Shown here: positions 1-13,443 of the stretch, one piece after another
Layout of the letters: each line of letters begins with the position of its first letter
How positions within the stretch are numbered: the stretch's first letter is position 1
DNA from: Endocalyx cinctus
Lineage: Eukaryota; Ascomycota; Sordariomycetes; Amphisphaeriales; Apiosporaceae
Length of the DNA stretch: 64,000 nucleotides
Assembly: GCA_001600455.1 (NCBI GenBank)
Contig: BCKC01000002.1
Coordinates: 1,612,001 to 1,676,000, forward strand
Direction of reading: 5' to 3'
Position numbers and translations under genes: made by a program
Notes under the pieces: model-generated
Database searches by the model: none
Seen by the model: the letters and a program-made list of their open reading frames with translations, nothing else
Told to the model about the DNA's origin: nothing

Positions 1-2045
1 CCTCATCTAACTTCGGTCTTGATTGGTTGCCAAGATGGAAACAGAGTACGAGTATGAATCATGACCAGCACTGTGTAGCTTGAACACCCAAGAACAGAGG
101 CGAAGAAAGAGAGAGAAAAAAAAAAAGGAACAGGAAAATAGTAGTATCCTAAGTACAGTAGACGGTAATGTTAGGAAATCATGTCGCTATACTCCGTACT
201 ATAATGCACTCATTTGTTTTATGTGCCAGAACCTAACCTTGTGTAGTAGTGAGGACACCAAACGGGTTTGGCTGTGTGGGTGGGATATGTTATTCATCCT
301 ACGTAAACCCAGGAACTCGTTTCTATGTAGTCGTTGGAGAGCAACAACAGGCATTGGGTAACTTCTGACTTCAATACATACATAGCACTTGTAGTATGTT
401 CTGACTAGTGCGTACTACTGTAGTCTTGGATGCATTAGATGTATTGGACTGGTGTGGATGGGATGGTGTCATACCAGTCGCTCAGTTCATCTTTGAAAAT
501 ATGCATGGATCTTAGAAACCCTAGATCCCTGACCCATAGATCTGCATGCCTTCAGGAATATATCTTTTCCTGTATTGTATCTACGCATACAGTTATTGGG
601 ATAGGAACTTACTGGTACGTGTAAGCCTCGCGACCATTCGAGGCAAAGTTCTCTTTTTTCTTTATTTTCTTACCACACCCACTAAGATCTTATGTTAACC
701 AGGATATAGCATATAGCTGGGTATAATACTAATAGTAGTATGTATGGATGTATAGCTAGATATCGCGATAGAAACATGACACGGCACCAGGTTTTTTAGT
801 ACAGCTGATCAATATCACAAGGCGCTTGCTCTGCACAACATTGGCTGCTTCTAACCAGCGTAGATTAACATCGGACCGTATCACAAAACTAGAATTTTTT
901 TTATCCGTCATCCCAGCTCGCCTATAGGAATTTGATCGGTTTGAGATATCAAACCTATCTATCAACCTATTTATCTATCTACTTATCTATCGCTTGATAG
1001 TTGGCATACTCAGCCATGAGCTGATCACCTTTAGTAGGTGCGATAGAGATTCCTTAAGAGAGAAGATCACATCGAGACGAAATATTCCGAAACAACCCAC
1101 AAAATGAAATTCGCTTTTAGTGCGATGGGGCGTAAGACCTACTCATCTTGAATGCGACGTCACAGGAAGCTAATGTACGATGATGGTGGTGACGATGAAT
1201 AGAACCTTGGAAGGCGAACGTTCGCTCTGAAGGAAGAAAAAAAGTGGATAATCGTTCCTTGTCTATTGCCTCTCGGGAGGTGAGGCTGAGGCGAGGCCCT
1301 CGATACCGAGAGAATATCGGATATACACAGGTATATTCGAGTTGATGGGTGACAGAAGATCGATCTTAATCATATCATCGATTGTTCCAATTTTGGGGAC
1401 ATGCGTGAGCTGGCTTCGGTGACCTTTTTCATCTTCACTACACCAGGCGCTAGGACTAGGGCAGGTAAACGGATATTATTCTCGAGCTTACCATGAGGTC
1501 GGATATCAATTTGAGTGGCCATCCATTCACACAAGAACCCACAGACCACGAGGCAACAGAAGTAACAGCAGGTTGTAAGAGTGGATCGGTGTCTCCGGTA
1601 GACTGCCAGGGATATGAGGGTAGTTTATGCAACCGGAAAGCGCCTTTGACCGAGAACGGAGCTTTAAGCTATTCTCGTCCATACCCATAGGTTACGTATA
1701 TGCAGTATTATTTAGTTTGACTGGATGAAAAGAATTCTCTTTAACTTGAGATGAAAAAATCGTCAGCTGAATTGTACGAGTGAGGCAAAATATGACATAA
1801 AGGACGTGCCGGTGGTCTTTCAATAAAATACAGACCGTCATATCATAATACGTGCAGTGAATAGTTAGCTACATTAGTACCATGGACGGTTAAACATAGA
1901 TCCATGGTTTGGTAATCAAAAGTCAGGCGGGCGGTAATTTACTGCGTACATAAATTTATAACCCAGTTGATTTATACGTATGGATGGATATATGTACATA
2001 GTTAAAGATGTAGTATAGGTGTGTGTAGGAATAAATGAGTAGTAG

Positions 2046-2089
<44 letters not shown>

Positions 2090-5000
2090 CGATACACGAC
2101 ATAATACGGTTTATTACTAGTGTATTCAACCGTTACAATGTTCATTAAACGAACTAATGAGCTGGCTTAGTTTGCTGTCGTTCATGTGGTGTACATGTAA
2201 AGGAACAGCGACATCGCAATTTATAAAGTGGGTGTAGGATGGCATGTTGCTTTTCCTTGGGCTATGCGGGTGTAAATTAAGCAGTTGGAACTCTGGGAAG
2301 AGACCCTGAAGTTATCACTGCGCAGTAGTTAGTGTACACGTACACGTACATAATACATTAGTAGTGTATACTACAGTACTATGTTACAGTGAAGGAAACA
2401 AATCGCAGCTATGCCCCATGTGTAAATAGTAGTATACACAAAAAAAAATAAAAGAGGTAAAAAGCCAAGACTGCGGAGAAACAAAAAAGAGAGAAAAAAA
2501 AAAAAAAAAAGGAATCGAGGAAACAGGGAGAGAAGGAAACAAGATGAAAAAAAAAAAAAAATTAATTCCCCATCTCCGTCACTCCGATCCATTGGAGACC
2601 CACAAGGAATATTTCTAGAAATATACCATTTAGGGAAGTACAGGCGGAATGGATCTTTCAGCCAAGCAAAAGTACTAACCTCCAGCTTTGGAAAGAAGGA
2701 TAAAAAGTCTTGTGATTTTTACTTGGCTTGTCCTTGTCCTATTTCAATTCAACTTCACAGTGTATACCTTATACTTATTAGAAATATACGAGAATTACAA
2801 CGTGATGTCTACGGATATACGGTATACTCAAACCCATCCACGTATGTTCGTTCTTAAGATTCAAAAATAACAACGATCGCGTTCAAAGCTACGAAGAGTA
2901 GATTGCTTATATGCATAGACCTCCACAAGGTTTACGACGTCCGTGTACCTGCATAAAACACAGTGTTTTTCTGCACATTTCCGACATACTATAGAAGAGT
3001 CATCAATTTTATTTCTCTTCTTCTTTTTTTTTCGCCTCGCCGAAAGACTCGGTCTTATACATACACACAGGAAAAGAAAAGAAAACAAGTTCATTATATC
3101 ATATCATATAATACTTACACAGTAGTTTAACATGCATGCTACGCTGTTGACTCGTCATGTCATGGGATGGGATGAGATGGGAGGGGAAAATCCCAGGGAC
3201 GGACCGGTGATTGGGGGGGCTTGTCTGTGCTGACACCTTCTAGAAAATTTCTAGCGCCCGTTCCAGATCTTCCTTAACCACAAAATGCCCTTGTCGTCTT
3301 TACAGGGCCCTCCCTTGTATCTCGAGGATTCAGCCTGCGACTTATGCGGGATGTCGTATGCCAGAAGGGTAGAAGGAGAAATTACGCACCATCGCATTTA
3401 TCCCGCGCTATGCAGTGATTCCAACATTTCTCGGCATCGTTTTCATTAGTGTGGTACGTATACTCACACATATTTCAAATACTAATAAAAAGTAGCATAC
3501 TAACAGAATAATCAATCATAAAAATGGTGTATATGTCGATCATTATAAGTTATTGGACGTTTCAACCTACACTGCAACTACGCAGCCAGCAGAAACAGTA
3601 ATGGCAAAAAGCTTAACATCTAACTTTCATTATGCCCTGCTCTTCTACAGTACATACTCTCAGTACCTTACCGTTATGTTTTATGCCTGAATTTGGTTTA
3701 GTCTGAGCATACACGACTTGGACATTACATCCATCCACATAGACTTGTGCGAAAGAATAACGAGGACTACAAAAGACCAATTATTTTATCGAGCATGCGA
3801 AATTTTAAGCGACGCTCGACAAAGGCCACGCTCAGTTGTCTCTTAGGGCTTGTACGCACACACTATTGCTACTAAGTTATCCTAATACCTCTTTCGTTGT
3901 TCCGAACATATTCAACATTCGGATCCGGTGGTTGGTATGTATGCCTTCTATCTGCATGCGTTCGGTGAGCCATCTAATATGCAAGTCTGAGGCACCACAA
4001 GTCACGCCAAGTTGCTAACCGGGAAGGGTGGGTTCTTCACGTTTCGCAGCTCGTCACCGACGCACCTTTAAGGTCTAGTCAACTTTTTTCACTTAAGTTT
4101 CCCGGTCTAGTCCGAATACGCTTGGGCAAGTTCCCACTATAAGCGAGAGTGGGAGAAAAAAAATAATAAAAGAGAAAATCTTTAATCAGACGCAATGACG
4201 AATATGCTAAGCTCAATACTGCCTTAGTCGGGCTGGACTCAAGTAGGATTTTCCTGGAAATCTTCTTTTTCATTCCCGTTTACTGCGTAATCGATCCGAA
4301 ATAACGCAATCACACAGTCTAGGGACGGATAACCAACCCCCAGTCTGGCCATATTAATGTTAAAACTTGGCTCGCCCAGCTTTATTTCATTCGGACCCAC
4401 TTCGTCTCCGTGGAATCACGTCGGAGACAGCCCCGAAAGGAATACATCCGCCATTCTCGACGGTGACGGATGGCCTTATCGAACGACGACGACGAGAAAG
4501 CAGATCTAGCGTATCTAATCAACTACCGGACTCCACAAGACCTCATAACGGCAAGATCCAAGTCTACTATGTAGATTCGTCGAATACGCGTTATACTAGG
4601 TAGCAATAGTCGGTGGATTAGAAAGGGGGGGAGGAGATCAACCTGCAGTAAGCTCGTCTCAGAATTTGTTCAATGACCCCATTCCTACCTTCTTCAGGTA
4701 AGGTGTGAACCGACCACGTTCTCGAATTGTTTCTACCTAGTCGGGCAGATACCCACGAGGCGACGTTGCAAGAACCTGATTTATGGAATTAGTTGAAAGA
4801 AAGTGGATGAGTAAGTGCATGGACGCCAACCTGGTCGTGCTGACATAGCGATACGCCATTTCCGTTAAGGTAAATGTTGAGAATATCTTCATATACGATA
4901 AGCGACATCTTTGACCTTCGAAGAAACCAGTTCAGGAGTCTCGGCCGCGAGATGTGACACAATACCATTCACGACGTATGTCTGGAAAACACTCGGATGG

Positions 5001-7802
5001 CATGTTCTGAGTCTCTTCGCTCGTAACACGACTTCTGTTTCTCCCCATCTCCGAACGTCACGTTTTGGGGACAGAAAATGTCTGGTAACAGATTCAGGTG
5101 GAATAACCTGCTTTATTGCCTCCACCGGGCTGGAGCCTCCCGTGGTTCAGATGCTATCTCGATACCCCAAGAAAACGAAAACTAGTACGAATCGTGATCG
5201 ATTCACTCGTTTGAAAATGTTTTAAAGCCTTGGTGGGTAGACATTGGTTATCTTAAGGCGCTTATATCGGCAATACGCATTTGTGACAACAAACTACTGT
5301 GTACGAATAATGTTGCCAAGGTAAAGAGAATACGTGGTAGGTAACTGCTCCTTTTTTCAAGTTCCCTGGAATCATTACTTTCTTACGAGTCACATGATGA
5401 TATGTACCCAACTGAAGAATATTTCTGGTTCTCCCCCTTTCCTGTCTTGCGCAAGTACCGGCAGGATTAGGCGTGGATTGAATATGAGCAGAGCTTGACT
5501 ATTTGCCTTCTAGTCTGGCGTACGGACCACACCCCAGTGACGAGTTGTTTGAGACCACGCTCGATCTCATAGCTCCCATCCACAAAGGAAAATTAACGGA
5601 TATCATATAGCACGCCCGTACCACACCTTTGTCTTTTTGTTTTCTTTTTACGCTAGTACCTTAATCCTATTTATATATTTTGTGATTTTGTTAGGTTGAG
5701 ACTATATACGTACTCATATGTCTCAGCGTCTACCTTCTTCGGCACATTCTTATCCGTATTACACGTATATTCCCTTCGTTAGTTTCGTACACGTACGTAC
5801 GTATATATTCGACGCCATCTTCGTATCCGTATTCGTCGCGAAGAGCAAGTGGGAAAGGAAAATAGTCAATTTACCAACACGCAGACCGACGGCATGATGT
5901 AATCAATGAATGGGGCTATAATTCTTTAGAACTAACTGATAACAACAGGATAACTATATACCCGAGGAAAAAAAAATGCTCTAGCGCTTTTTTCTCCATC
6001 ATTCAAACCGTCTTCTCCCGGGGACTATCCAAGCTCTCTATCTATAATGCATTAAAAACTCCTCCCCGAATTCCGAGAGTTTTCCTGGTTCTACGTTTGT
6101 TTTCTGGAGAAGTAACATGTTTAAAATCCACGTGTAACGGGGAATAATTCGCAGGCATCAATCACATATTAAGCATACGTATAACGTTTATATCAAGCCT
6201 AATATTTGGGTTATATGGGTAGGATACGTCGTTTTGATTTATCAGTAAACAATCCATATTTAGAAATAAACGGCCTGCAAGTCGATGGGCAGGCCCTGAG
6301 CCATCCACACGTAATACGACGAAGGAATGCAAGATTTGATAAGACTGGTGGTACCTAGTATACGATGGATGAGCTGTGCCGCAGATCTAATGGCGACCAA
6401 GTGGGCGCCCTGGAGTACTGTCAACGGCGGAAGGTGGGAGACCGTTCTTCCCTTTGTAAGCTAGCGACGTTAGAGAATTAGGCTTACGCACAGGTTAACA
6501 AATTTGGCATGGCGTTTAGGAAGTATCAGGTAAGACCTAACCTAGGGGGATCTTGACTCTCAAATCACATATGTGGATATAACACCTTAAAAAGATAATA
6601 CGCTACGGGTACGGCTATCACGAAGAAAGCACACCGAAGGCCAGCCAAATTTACCCCAGAGGCAGGCATCATGAACCTATAATATGCTACGGCAAGCGTG
6701 CATACGACAACATGCTTATTTGGGGGTTGTGATTCCTTGATATGGAATACGTACACGAGATAGTTCATCTCGTATCGTAGGAACTTTCTATTCGGAAACG
6801 CCCACTTTCCTGCTGTCTGTGGGGTAGGTCCGAAAAAAAGAGGCCATGATCTCACAAAACCTATTGCGCCTGGGGATGGGCACGTGCGGGAACAGCAGCA
6901 TTCCTCTCTATGTAGTGTGGTGTTTGGTGGAGAGAATAGATGGGGAGATAGAGGTGCATATTGTCATCTTCATCTGGGGTTGCGAAATTAAAGGGGGGAA
7001 TTAATCAACCGGCCCTTGAAGAGAGTACATATACGTACATATAGTAAGAAAGCAGAAGAGGAAGAAAAAGAAAAGGAAGAAGAAGCAATCGTCAGGGCTC
7101 TCTTTGATCCACATAGTTGCCCCTGAAAAGGCAGTTCAGTACGCACGTGGCAATCTCCCCCGAGACGCGGTTACGGCCAACGGCACAAACACGGCACCCC
7201 GAGTTCAACTGTGCGCTTTGTATGCTCATCATTCGATTGCGAAAACTGGGTAACATTGAAAAAAACAAGGGATTCATGAAAGGTCATCGACATTCGATGG
7301 TCTGGTAAGAATAAAAAGAGATGGGTGTGCTTTGGCCTTGGAAGCCTTGGAAAGCACCTTCTTATCATGCTATTCAATGTGATGTAAATGAAAATCAAGC
7401 AGCTATTATGATTGCCTCTACTTCGCAACTTGGAGGTTAAATGAATCTGGATGAAGAAGACTTGGAAAATAACTCAAATCTTTGAAAATCGAACCAGGGA
7501 AAAAAAAATGAAAATAATACTAAAGAAATAAATATGGCAATTAGCCAAGACCCACAAGTAAAAGTAAACTTAAGGATTGAAAAGGGTAAGGCAGTGTAGC
7601 GGTGAGGTGAAGCAAGGGAAATTTTGCTGTGGGGCAGGATCCGTGATGTTATCAGTATCGCCAATCTGCTTCATCGACTTGATTGTAGCTGGGCACTTTG
7701 CGCTGCTGTCACATATCATGTAGTAAAGACAACAAGAAAAAAAAAAAAAAAGAGTCGTGAATCAGAGTTGGCTTCATTGTAGAAAGCTAACTAGATATAT
7801 AT
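1..7802. other. Gene-free AT-rich region
   Basis: No open frame here looks like a protein I recognise; the longest are about 100 codons and have no domain-like composition or plausible splice partners. The stretch holds a long TG repeat (2047-2088), several poly-A and poly-T runs (for example 2491-2510, 2545-2559 and 3025-3032) and many short TA-rich palindromes. Part of 4000-5250 is less AT-rich and carries several overlapping frames of 60-104 codons, but none has recognisable content. A decayed gene or element cannot be excluded. Confidence 0.6.
2047..2088. repeat. (TG)21 microsatellite
   Basis: An uninterrupted run of 21 TG dinucleotides in the gene-free left part of the window. It is likely to vary in length between strains. 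No gene is close enough to suggest a regulatory role. Confidence 0.95.
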
Positions 7803-9414
7803 TTATTTCTTTTTCCTAGAAGTTGTAGCGACCAGGCGTTTCTTGAGGTGTTTTGGCATCTTCTCCTTTCGCTTTTCACTTTTTGCCTCCTTTGCTGCTT
7901 GTTTTCGTTGCTGCAAATATTTTGGTTAGTCAAACTTGCAAGACAATGATATCAACGCGTGGGTAAAATTTGTATATGACGCTCACCTTCTTTTCTTCTT
8001 TATCTTCGAACCGATGTCCCCTAGGTGGTCCCTTAGAAAACCTGCTTTCATCATCATCTCCACTCTCATCGTCATCCAGAGAGGCACCGTCATCAGACTC
8101 CTCATCTGAGTCTTCGGCAGTCTTCTCGTCAGGCATCACTACTTGATCTGCAAGTAGGTTTCGATACACCAGCTTGTCACCTTCACCTTCTCCTATTCGC
8201 TCTGCGTCTTTTTCGATATCGTAGACTTGCTCCAGCGTCTGCGGGATGTACTGATTTTGGAAAACTGCGTTGTCGACCTCTTGCTCAGCCGTTGTTATAC
8301 CATTTTTGCCGGTCTCAGATTCATGAGTAAATAAACGCTGAATTTCCTCTGAGACGCTGGGTTCTTCTACCGGACCCTCCGAGGAAATGATGAAGTCGAA
8401 GACCGACCGATCTGGTAATGTATCAACTCCTTGCCTCCGGAAGAAATCTCCGGTATTCTTGATATCCATCCGCAGGAATTCCAGTGATCGAGGGTGATCA
8501 TGCTCCACGCTTTGCGATACATCGATTATGTAAAGCTGCCTCTTGTTGTAAAGGATATTGTATTCACTCAAATCGGCGTGCACGAGTCGGCAAACTTGGT
8601 ACATGCGTCGCATGATGCCTAAAAGCTGTATGTACAAGTGCCGCCATATTTCTTCGGCTTCGTCTGTTGGAATATTGGCATCACGCAGTCGAGGATAGGC
8701 CCATCCCTTCTTATCTCCGAGAAAGCCCATAACTAAGACGTGTAGCTTGAGCTGGATGGGCTCGGGACACGAGATGCCCGCCGAATATATCCTTCTCAAG
8801 TTCCGGAATTCCTTCTCTGCCCAGAGCTTCACCATCTTTCGGTTGTTGCCTTTATCGGCGCCAGATTTGAAACGATGTTCACCCGTGATATATCTTTCTC
8901 GGTCTTTGAAACTCAGAATCGCAGTCTTGTAGACTTTGACGGCTCGCTGAACAGGAGGTCCTTGGATATCTGGGTACGCTACGGCACCATACACGTTGGC
9001 TTCTTTGCCTGTGCTTATGGCACCGTGAACTTCGCTAATAACACCGCGGTTTATCATCTGGTACAGTATCATACGGGTTCGCTTATCCAAGACCTGTTCG
9101 CTCGTGGCTCGATCAGCCTTGTCTTTGTCGCGATCTTGGCTTTCTTTGACATCGTCGAGTCGTATTTTGGCAGCATGTTTCGAGAGCGCAGATACTTGGT
9201 CGTCGATATTAGCGATGGTATTAGCCGTAGGCTTTTGCTGATTTGAAATCAGTGGTTGTTGTCTGTTGTAGTTTCTTGAGACATTGATTTTTCCGTCCAC
9301 ATCGCTGAATTCCCCATCACTTTCTACAAAGATATCGTCGAGGTCCGAGTCCTCCTCTGGAACATGTGTTATAGGCTCCGCGGAGGGAGCCTCGGCGGGT
9401 GTAATAGTCGCCAT
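7803..9414 (-). CDS. RIO1: RIO1-family atypical serine/threonine kinase
   Basis: This is the RIO1 kinase, which in yeast acts as an ATPase/kinase in late cytoplasmic maturation of the 40S ribosomal subunit (family knowledge). Exons are 9414-7987 and 7910-7803, joined in phase 0 across a 76-base intron, giving 511 residues. The nucleotide-binding loop STGKEANVY is near residue 134, the catalytic loop VHADLSEYN near 275, and the metal-binding DVSQSVEHDHP near 297. An acidic N-terminus (residues 20-45) and an acidic then lysine-rich C-terminus are typical of RIO1. The last exon encodes a basic tail ending in KKK. I chose the ATG at 9414 because it sits in a strong ACCATGG context; an in-frame ATG eight codons upstream is weaker. 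Confidence 0.96.
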
Positions 9415-10142
9415 GGTGATTATTTCTGAAAAAAGCACAAAAAGAAATGTGGTTTAGGGTAGACAAATAGTATAAATAACTGGTGAAGTCATTATTTATT
9501 CACGATGTGGGGGAAAATTATGACTGAACTTTAGAATTTGCCCCTCCATCTTCTTGGATAAGACGTTTATCTTATCTTATCGACACCAGCGACTGACTTA
9601 TGTAATCAATTATCCAGCCACCCATCCCAGTCTCGGTCAAGTTATGTCTCCAAGCTTTGGAAATCACTTCAAAGTTATATAAACTCTCAACTAGGCAGGT
9701 AGATGTTGTGTTATAAAGAAGTAGAATCTCTCTCCCTCAAGATAGATACTACTTGTATCCACCAGTATGGTAACGTTGAAAAATATTACAGAGTATCAAA
9801 AGTCAAAGAACAGGACCTGATATCGCTAAGATATAACACATCTCGAGATCCCTTATCATCCCCGCTCTTAACGTTGCATGGAGTTCTTTGATATCACCCA
9901 AACGGGATGTAAACATCCTTAAACCATGGGAATGAGGGGATGATCGTCCAGTGGAAATGACGTTGACCAATCTATCGACCTGACTGTAGCTGATTTTGGT
10001 AATGAGCTTGATAATGGCTTTGGGACATATATATACTCACGTCGTCATTGTTGTCTTGTGAAAGGATTGAATTAAGTTGGGTCAACTTCGTCGCCTCTTT
10101 TTATGTTACCTATATCGTAGAATTAAAATAAGTCACGCAACC
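9415..10142. other. Divergent intergenic region between RIO1 and GH20 gene
   Basis: This is the shared 5' flank of the two divergent genes. It contains paired GATA-type motifs around 9566-9580 (two TTATC copies in tandem). No gene was seen. Confidence 0.5.
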
Positions 10143-12609
10143 ATGATCATATACCAGTTGTACTATTCCTGTGTACTTGCAATACTTAGTGGTGTGTAAA
10201 TATGTACTGAAATATAACAAATCGACCGAGGTAGCTAACAAACAGGGGGGAAAAAAAAGCGTTGACGACTGCTAGACTAGTCGGCATACCATCAGTCCCA
10301 TTTACGACTTCCGGCGACGACGTATACTCGCTCTCTTCCCTAGAAGCTCTAGTTGTCGACGCCAAATATGCCGATTCTCGCGATGAAAGCGGCGAGACGC
10401 TGATCCCGCCAAGCCTGCAAGACTTTGCCGAAACCTTCGCGAAAGACCTAAGCAGCACTCTAGGGATCTATTTGACCGTCTCCGCCGCCGAGGAGGCTTC
10501 GCCGAATTCTATTTTCCTCACTTTGGGAGACCCTGCCGATTACCTCGATGCTGCTGGCTCGGAGACGTCCGAGGGCTATACGCTATCGGTGTCGTCTTCC
10601 GGCATAGTTATAACTGGTGCTAGCCCTCTGGGAGCTTGGTGGGGTACTCGTACCGTCATTCAGCAGGGCCTTCTCCAAGATGGATCGGTGCCTTATGGTG
10701 AAGGTGTTGACTCGCCCGGCTGGGGCATTAGGGGTATGATGCTTGATGCAGCACGACATTACTATCCACCGGAGGTACGTGATTAAATTTGTGATCAAAG
10801 CTCGTTCTCTTATATCAGTTCTTGCAATATATCAGAGGTAGTTTCACCTTTAAAGACTCAACCGTTAACATCAAGAATGAATTAGTTCGTCATTGAAATG
10901 TGTTCTTACATGAGCTTCTTCAAGCAAAATACGTTTCAGCTACACTTAAGCGACAATCTCTACAATAATGTCAACATCTACTCAAGAGAGCGAAGCTTGG
11001 AGCTGTATGCTCGATTTCGCCTATGGTCTGATGCCGAGGAAGTTGCCGGGTTGAATAATTACAAAAACGAATCGTACACCAAGGAGCAGTTCGAAAACAT
11101 GCAATCTGCGTGTGTGAATCGTGGAGTGACCATAGTCCCTGAGATCGAGGCCCCGGGACACGCGCTTGCCTTTGTTCAGTGGAAACCCGAACTAGGTCTC
11201 AGCGACGATTTATCTCTGTTGAATATCTCGCACCCGGATACTATACCGACTATGAAGACGGTGTGGAGCACGTTCCTCGACTGGTTTCACTCAAAAACGG
11301 TGCACATAGGGGCCGATGAATACACCGCAGATGCTAATGAGTATAACCGATTCGTCAATGAGATGGCCGATTTCATGGATGAGGCAGGAAAATCTATGCG
11401 TATATGGGGAACATTTCCACCAAAGCCCGAGTATACAAACATCGATACCAAAGTTTCTATTCAGCATTGTAAGTAGAGTGAATTATCCCTCTCCCCTCAC
11501 TCGTGCAATGATGGAGTTGAACTTCAAGCGAGACAAGTACTAAATAAACGACAGGGGAGTTCTTCGAGGACAACCCGCTATTTGATTATATCATGAACAA
11601 CTACTCCGTCCTCAACTCCGACGACACGTACTACACCGTGATGAAATGGTCCGGCAGCTATCCCCAAGTAGTGAACATCGCGCGAACGTTCAACGGCAAC
11701 CCGGCCACGAACGGGATCTGGCGCCCGAACATCTTCGACGTCAAGAACGGCAGCAATAACCCGGAAGAATCCAACGAGCTCGTCCTCGGGGCCGTGACCC
11801 CGCTATGGAACGACTACGGGGCCAACGCGTCCGTCTACTCGGAGGCCTACTACGCCTGGCGGGACGGCATCCCGGCCCTGGGCGACAAGCAGTGGGGAGG
11901 AGACCTCTCCGAAAGCGAGTTCTCGTCCGCCTTCTCCGCTCTGGTCTCCGTGGCGCCGGGGCAGAATCTGGAGCGGGCGATCCCGTCCGAGGGGACCACG
12001 ATTCTCGACTATAGTAGCAGCTCAATCCTGACGACGATGCACTTCGGCGTCGACGAAGTCTGGTCCGAAACTTCCGTGACGGATCAATCCGGCAACGGCT
12101 ACGACGCGTCTTCGGACTGCCCGCTCACGCCCGACGGCACGGTAGCGATCAGCCCTTCGTGCAGCTTCACGACGCCCCTCTCGTCCAAGGGACGGGAGTA
12201 CACGCTCTCGCTCAAGATCAAGGTGGACGAGATCACCGCCGGCGACGCGACGCTCATCTCCGGCACGGACTCGGCTCTCATGCTAACGCCTACCCTCAGT
12301 TTCTTCGCCGGAGGAAATTACTATAGGCTGAGCTCTACGGTACCTACGGGGAGCTGGGTCAACCTCAGCATCATAGGTCGTGGCAATCAGACGTTCGCGA
12401 GCGTGCAGGAGACGACGCTCGACGACCCGTTACCTGAGCCGGGTAGCATGGCTGGGTCGGAAGAGGAGTTCCAGACCGTTTTGGGCATCAACGGTGAGAG
12501 ATTCGTGACGGCGCCGATCGCCATCGAGGCACCGCTTGCTCAAATTGGAGGCGCTGATTCCGGTTGGACGGGCGAACTTGCGGCTTTGCGTTTGAGCTCT
12601 GTAGCTTAG
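10143..12609 (+). CDS. Secreted GH20 beta-N-acetylhexosaminidase-like enzyme
   Basis: Predicted glycoside hydrolase family 20 enzyme, which removes terminal N-acetylhexosamine residues and is probably secreted. Exons are 10143-10195, 10246-10774, 10886-11468 and 11555-12609 (739 residues). The first exon is short and encodes a hydrophobic signal-like segment starting MIIYQLYYSC. An alternative splice (10143-10191 to 10260) is also in frame. The catalytic Asp-Glu pair lies in HIGADEY near residue 333, a variant of the usual HxGGDE. Upstream, VPEIEAPGHA is a typical GH20 strand. The last roughly 200 residues look like a LamG/concanavalin-type beta-sandwich. The final exon is much more GC-rich than the earlier ones. 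The family is clear; the exact N-terminus and substrate are not. Confidence 0.88.
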
Positions 12610-13443
12610 TTTGTTAGTTACCAGTATTCCTTTACGCCAGATTAGAGTGAGAAAAAAAAAAAAAAAAGAACCTATATATACACTTGTCAAAGAGATATCG
12701 TATATATAGTATTGGCTAACCTTTTATTTTTAAGTTCTTGCATAAGATTTTGTCTCCGGTAATTCATCTCAGTGCTCCTATCACTTACTACTATGTTATG
12801 GATTATTTCACTTCACTCCTAAAGGGTCAGTCATTATGTAAATAACCTACCTTTGATGTATTTTCTTTAGAGCTCACTGACAATTTAAACACACCCTACC
12901 GTTCGGACCCGCGCAGACTAAACACATCTACGTATCTAAACAGACAAGATTCCCTAATTAGATCTATGAGGTATGAGTCTATGAATGGTTAATGGTCGGC
13001 TAAGGAGCAGAGCATTATCATCCGACCTTGAATATAGAGACGTAGAGAAAAAAATTGCGGCCAAAAAAGCAGACGTGTTCCAAGTAATACATAACTAAGA
13101 AGACGTCAATCCAGATTTTTTTTTTTTTTTTTAAAAAAAAAAAAAGAAGTTGACAGACAGTAAAAAATGAACCAAGAAACAGAAAAAAACATTAAGCAGT
13201 GATTAATACATTTCCAAGAAACAAAGAAAAGAAAACCGAAATAAAAGGGTATCAAGCAGACCAAGCACACAACACAACGCAAAATTCCTGGTATATCAAC
13301 CTGCAACTAATTACGATGACATGATTTGGAGGGAACTAAGGAGCTATCTGGGATCCAAGCCAAGCTATAACGTTAGAAATTACTCGTCCTGGCAAGCGAT
13401 GGTTGGCGTTCTTACCAGTAGCGCGTAAATGAAGATGAACCTT
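12610..13443. other. Convergent 3' intergenic region
   Basis: This holds the 3' ends of the GH20 gene (+) and the RNA polymerase gene (-). It has an A-rich run at 12652-12667 and a T17/A13 palindrome at 13116-13145. No gene was seen. Confidence 0.5.
13116..13145. repeat. T17-A13 homopolymer palindrome
   Basis: Seventeen T followed directly by thirteen A, forming a self-complementary tract. A similar tract occurs at 34590-34621. It may be a real poly(dT)/poly(dA) dyad or an assembly artefact. Confidence 0.85.

Noticed and set aside
4367..5225. Open frames of 78-104 codons in the left gap
   Set aside because: No recognisable content, both strands are open, and no splice partners were found; they are probably chance or relics.
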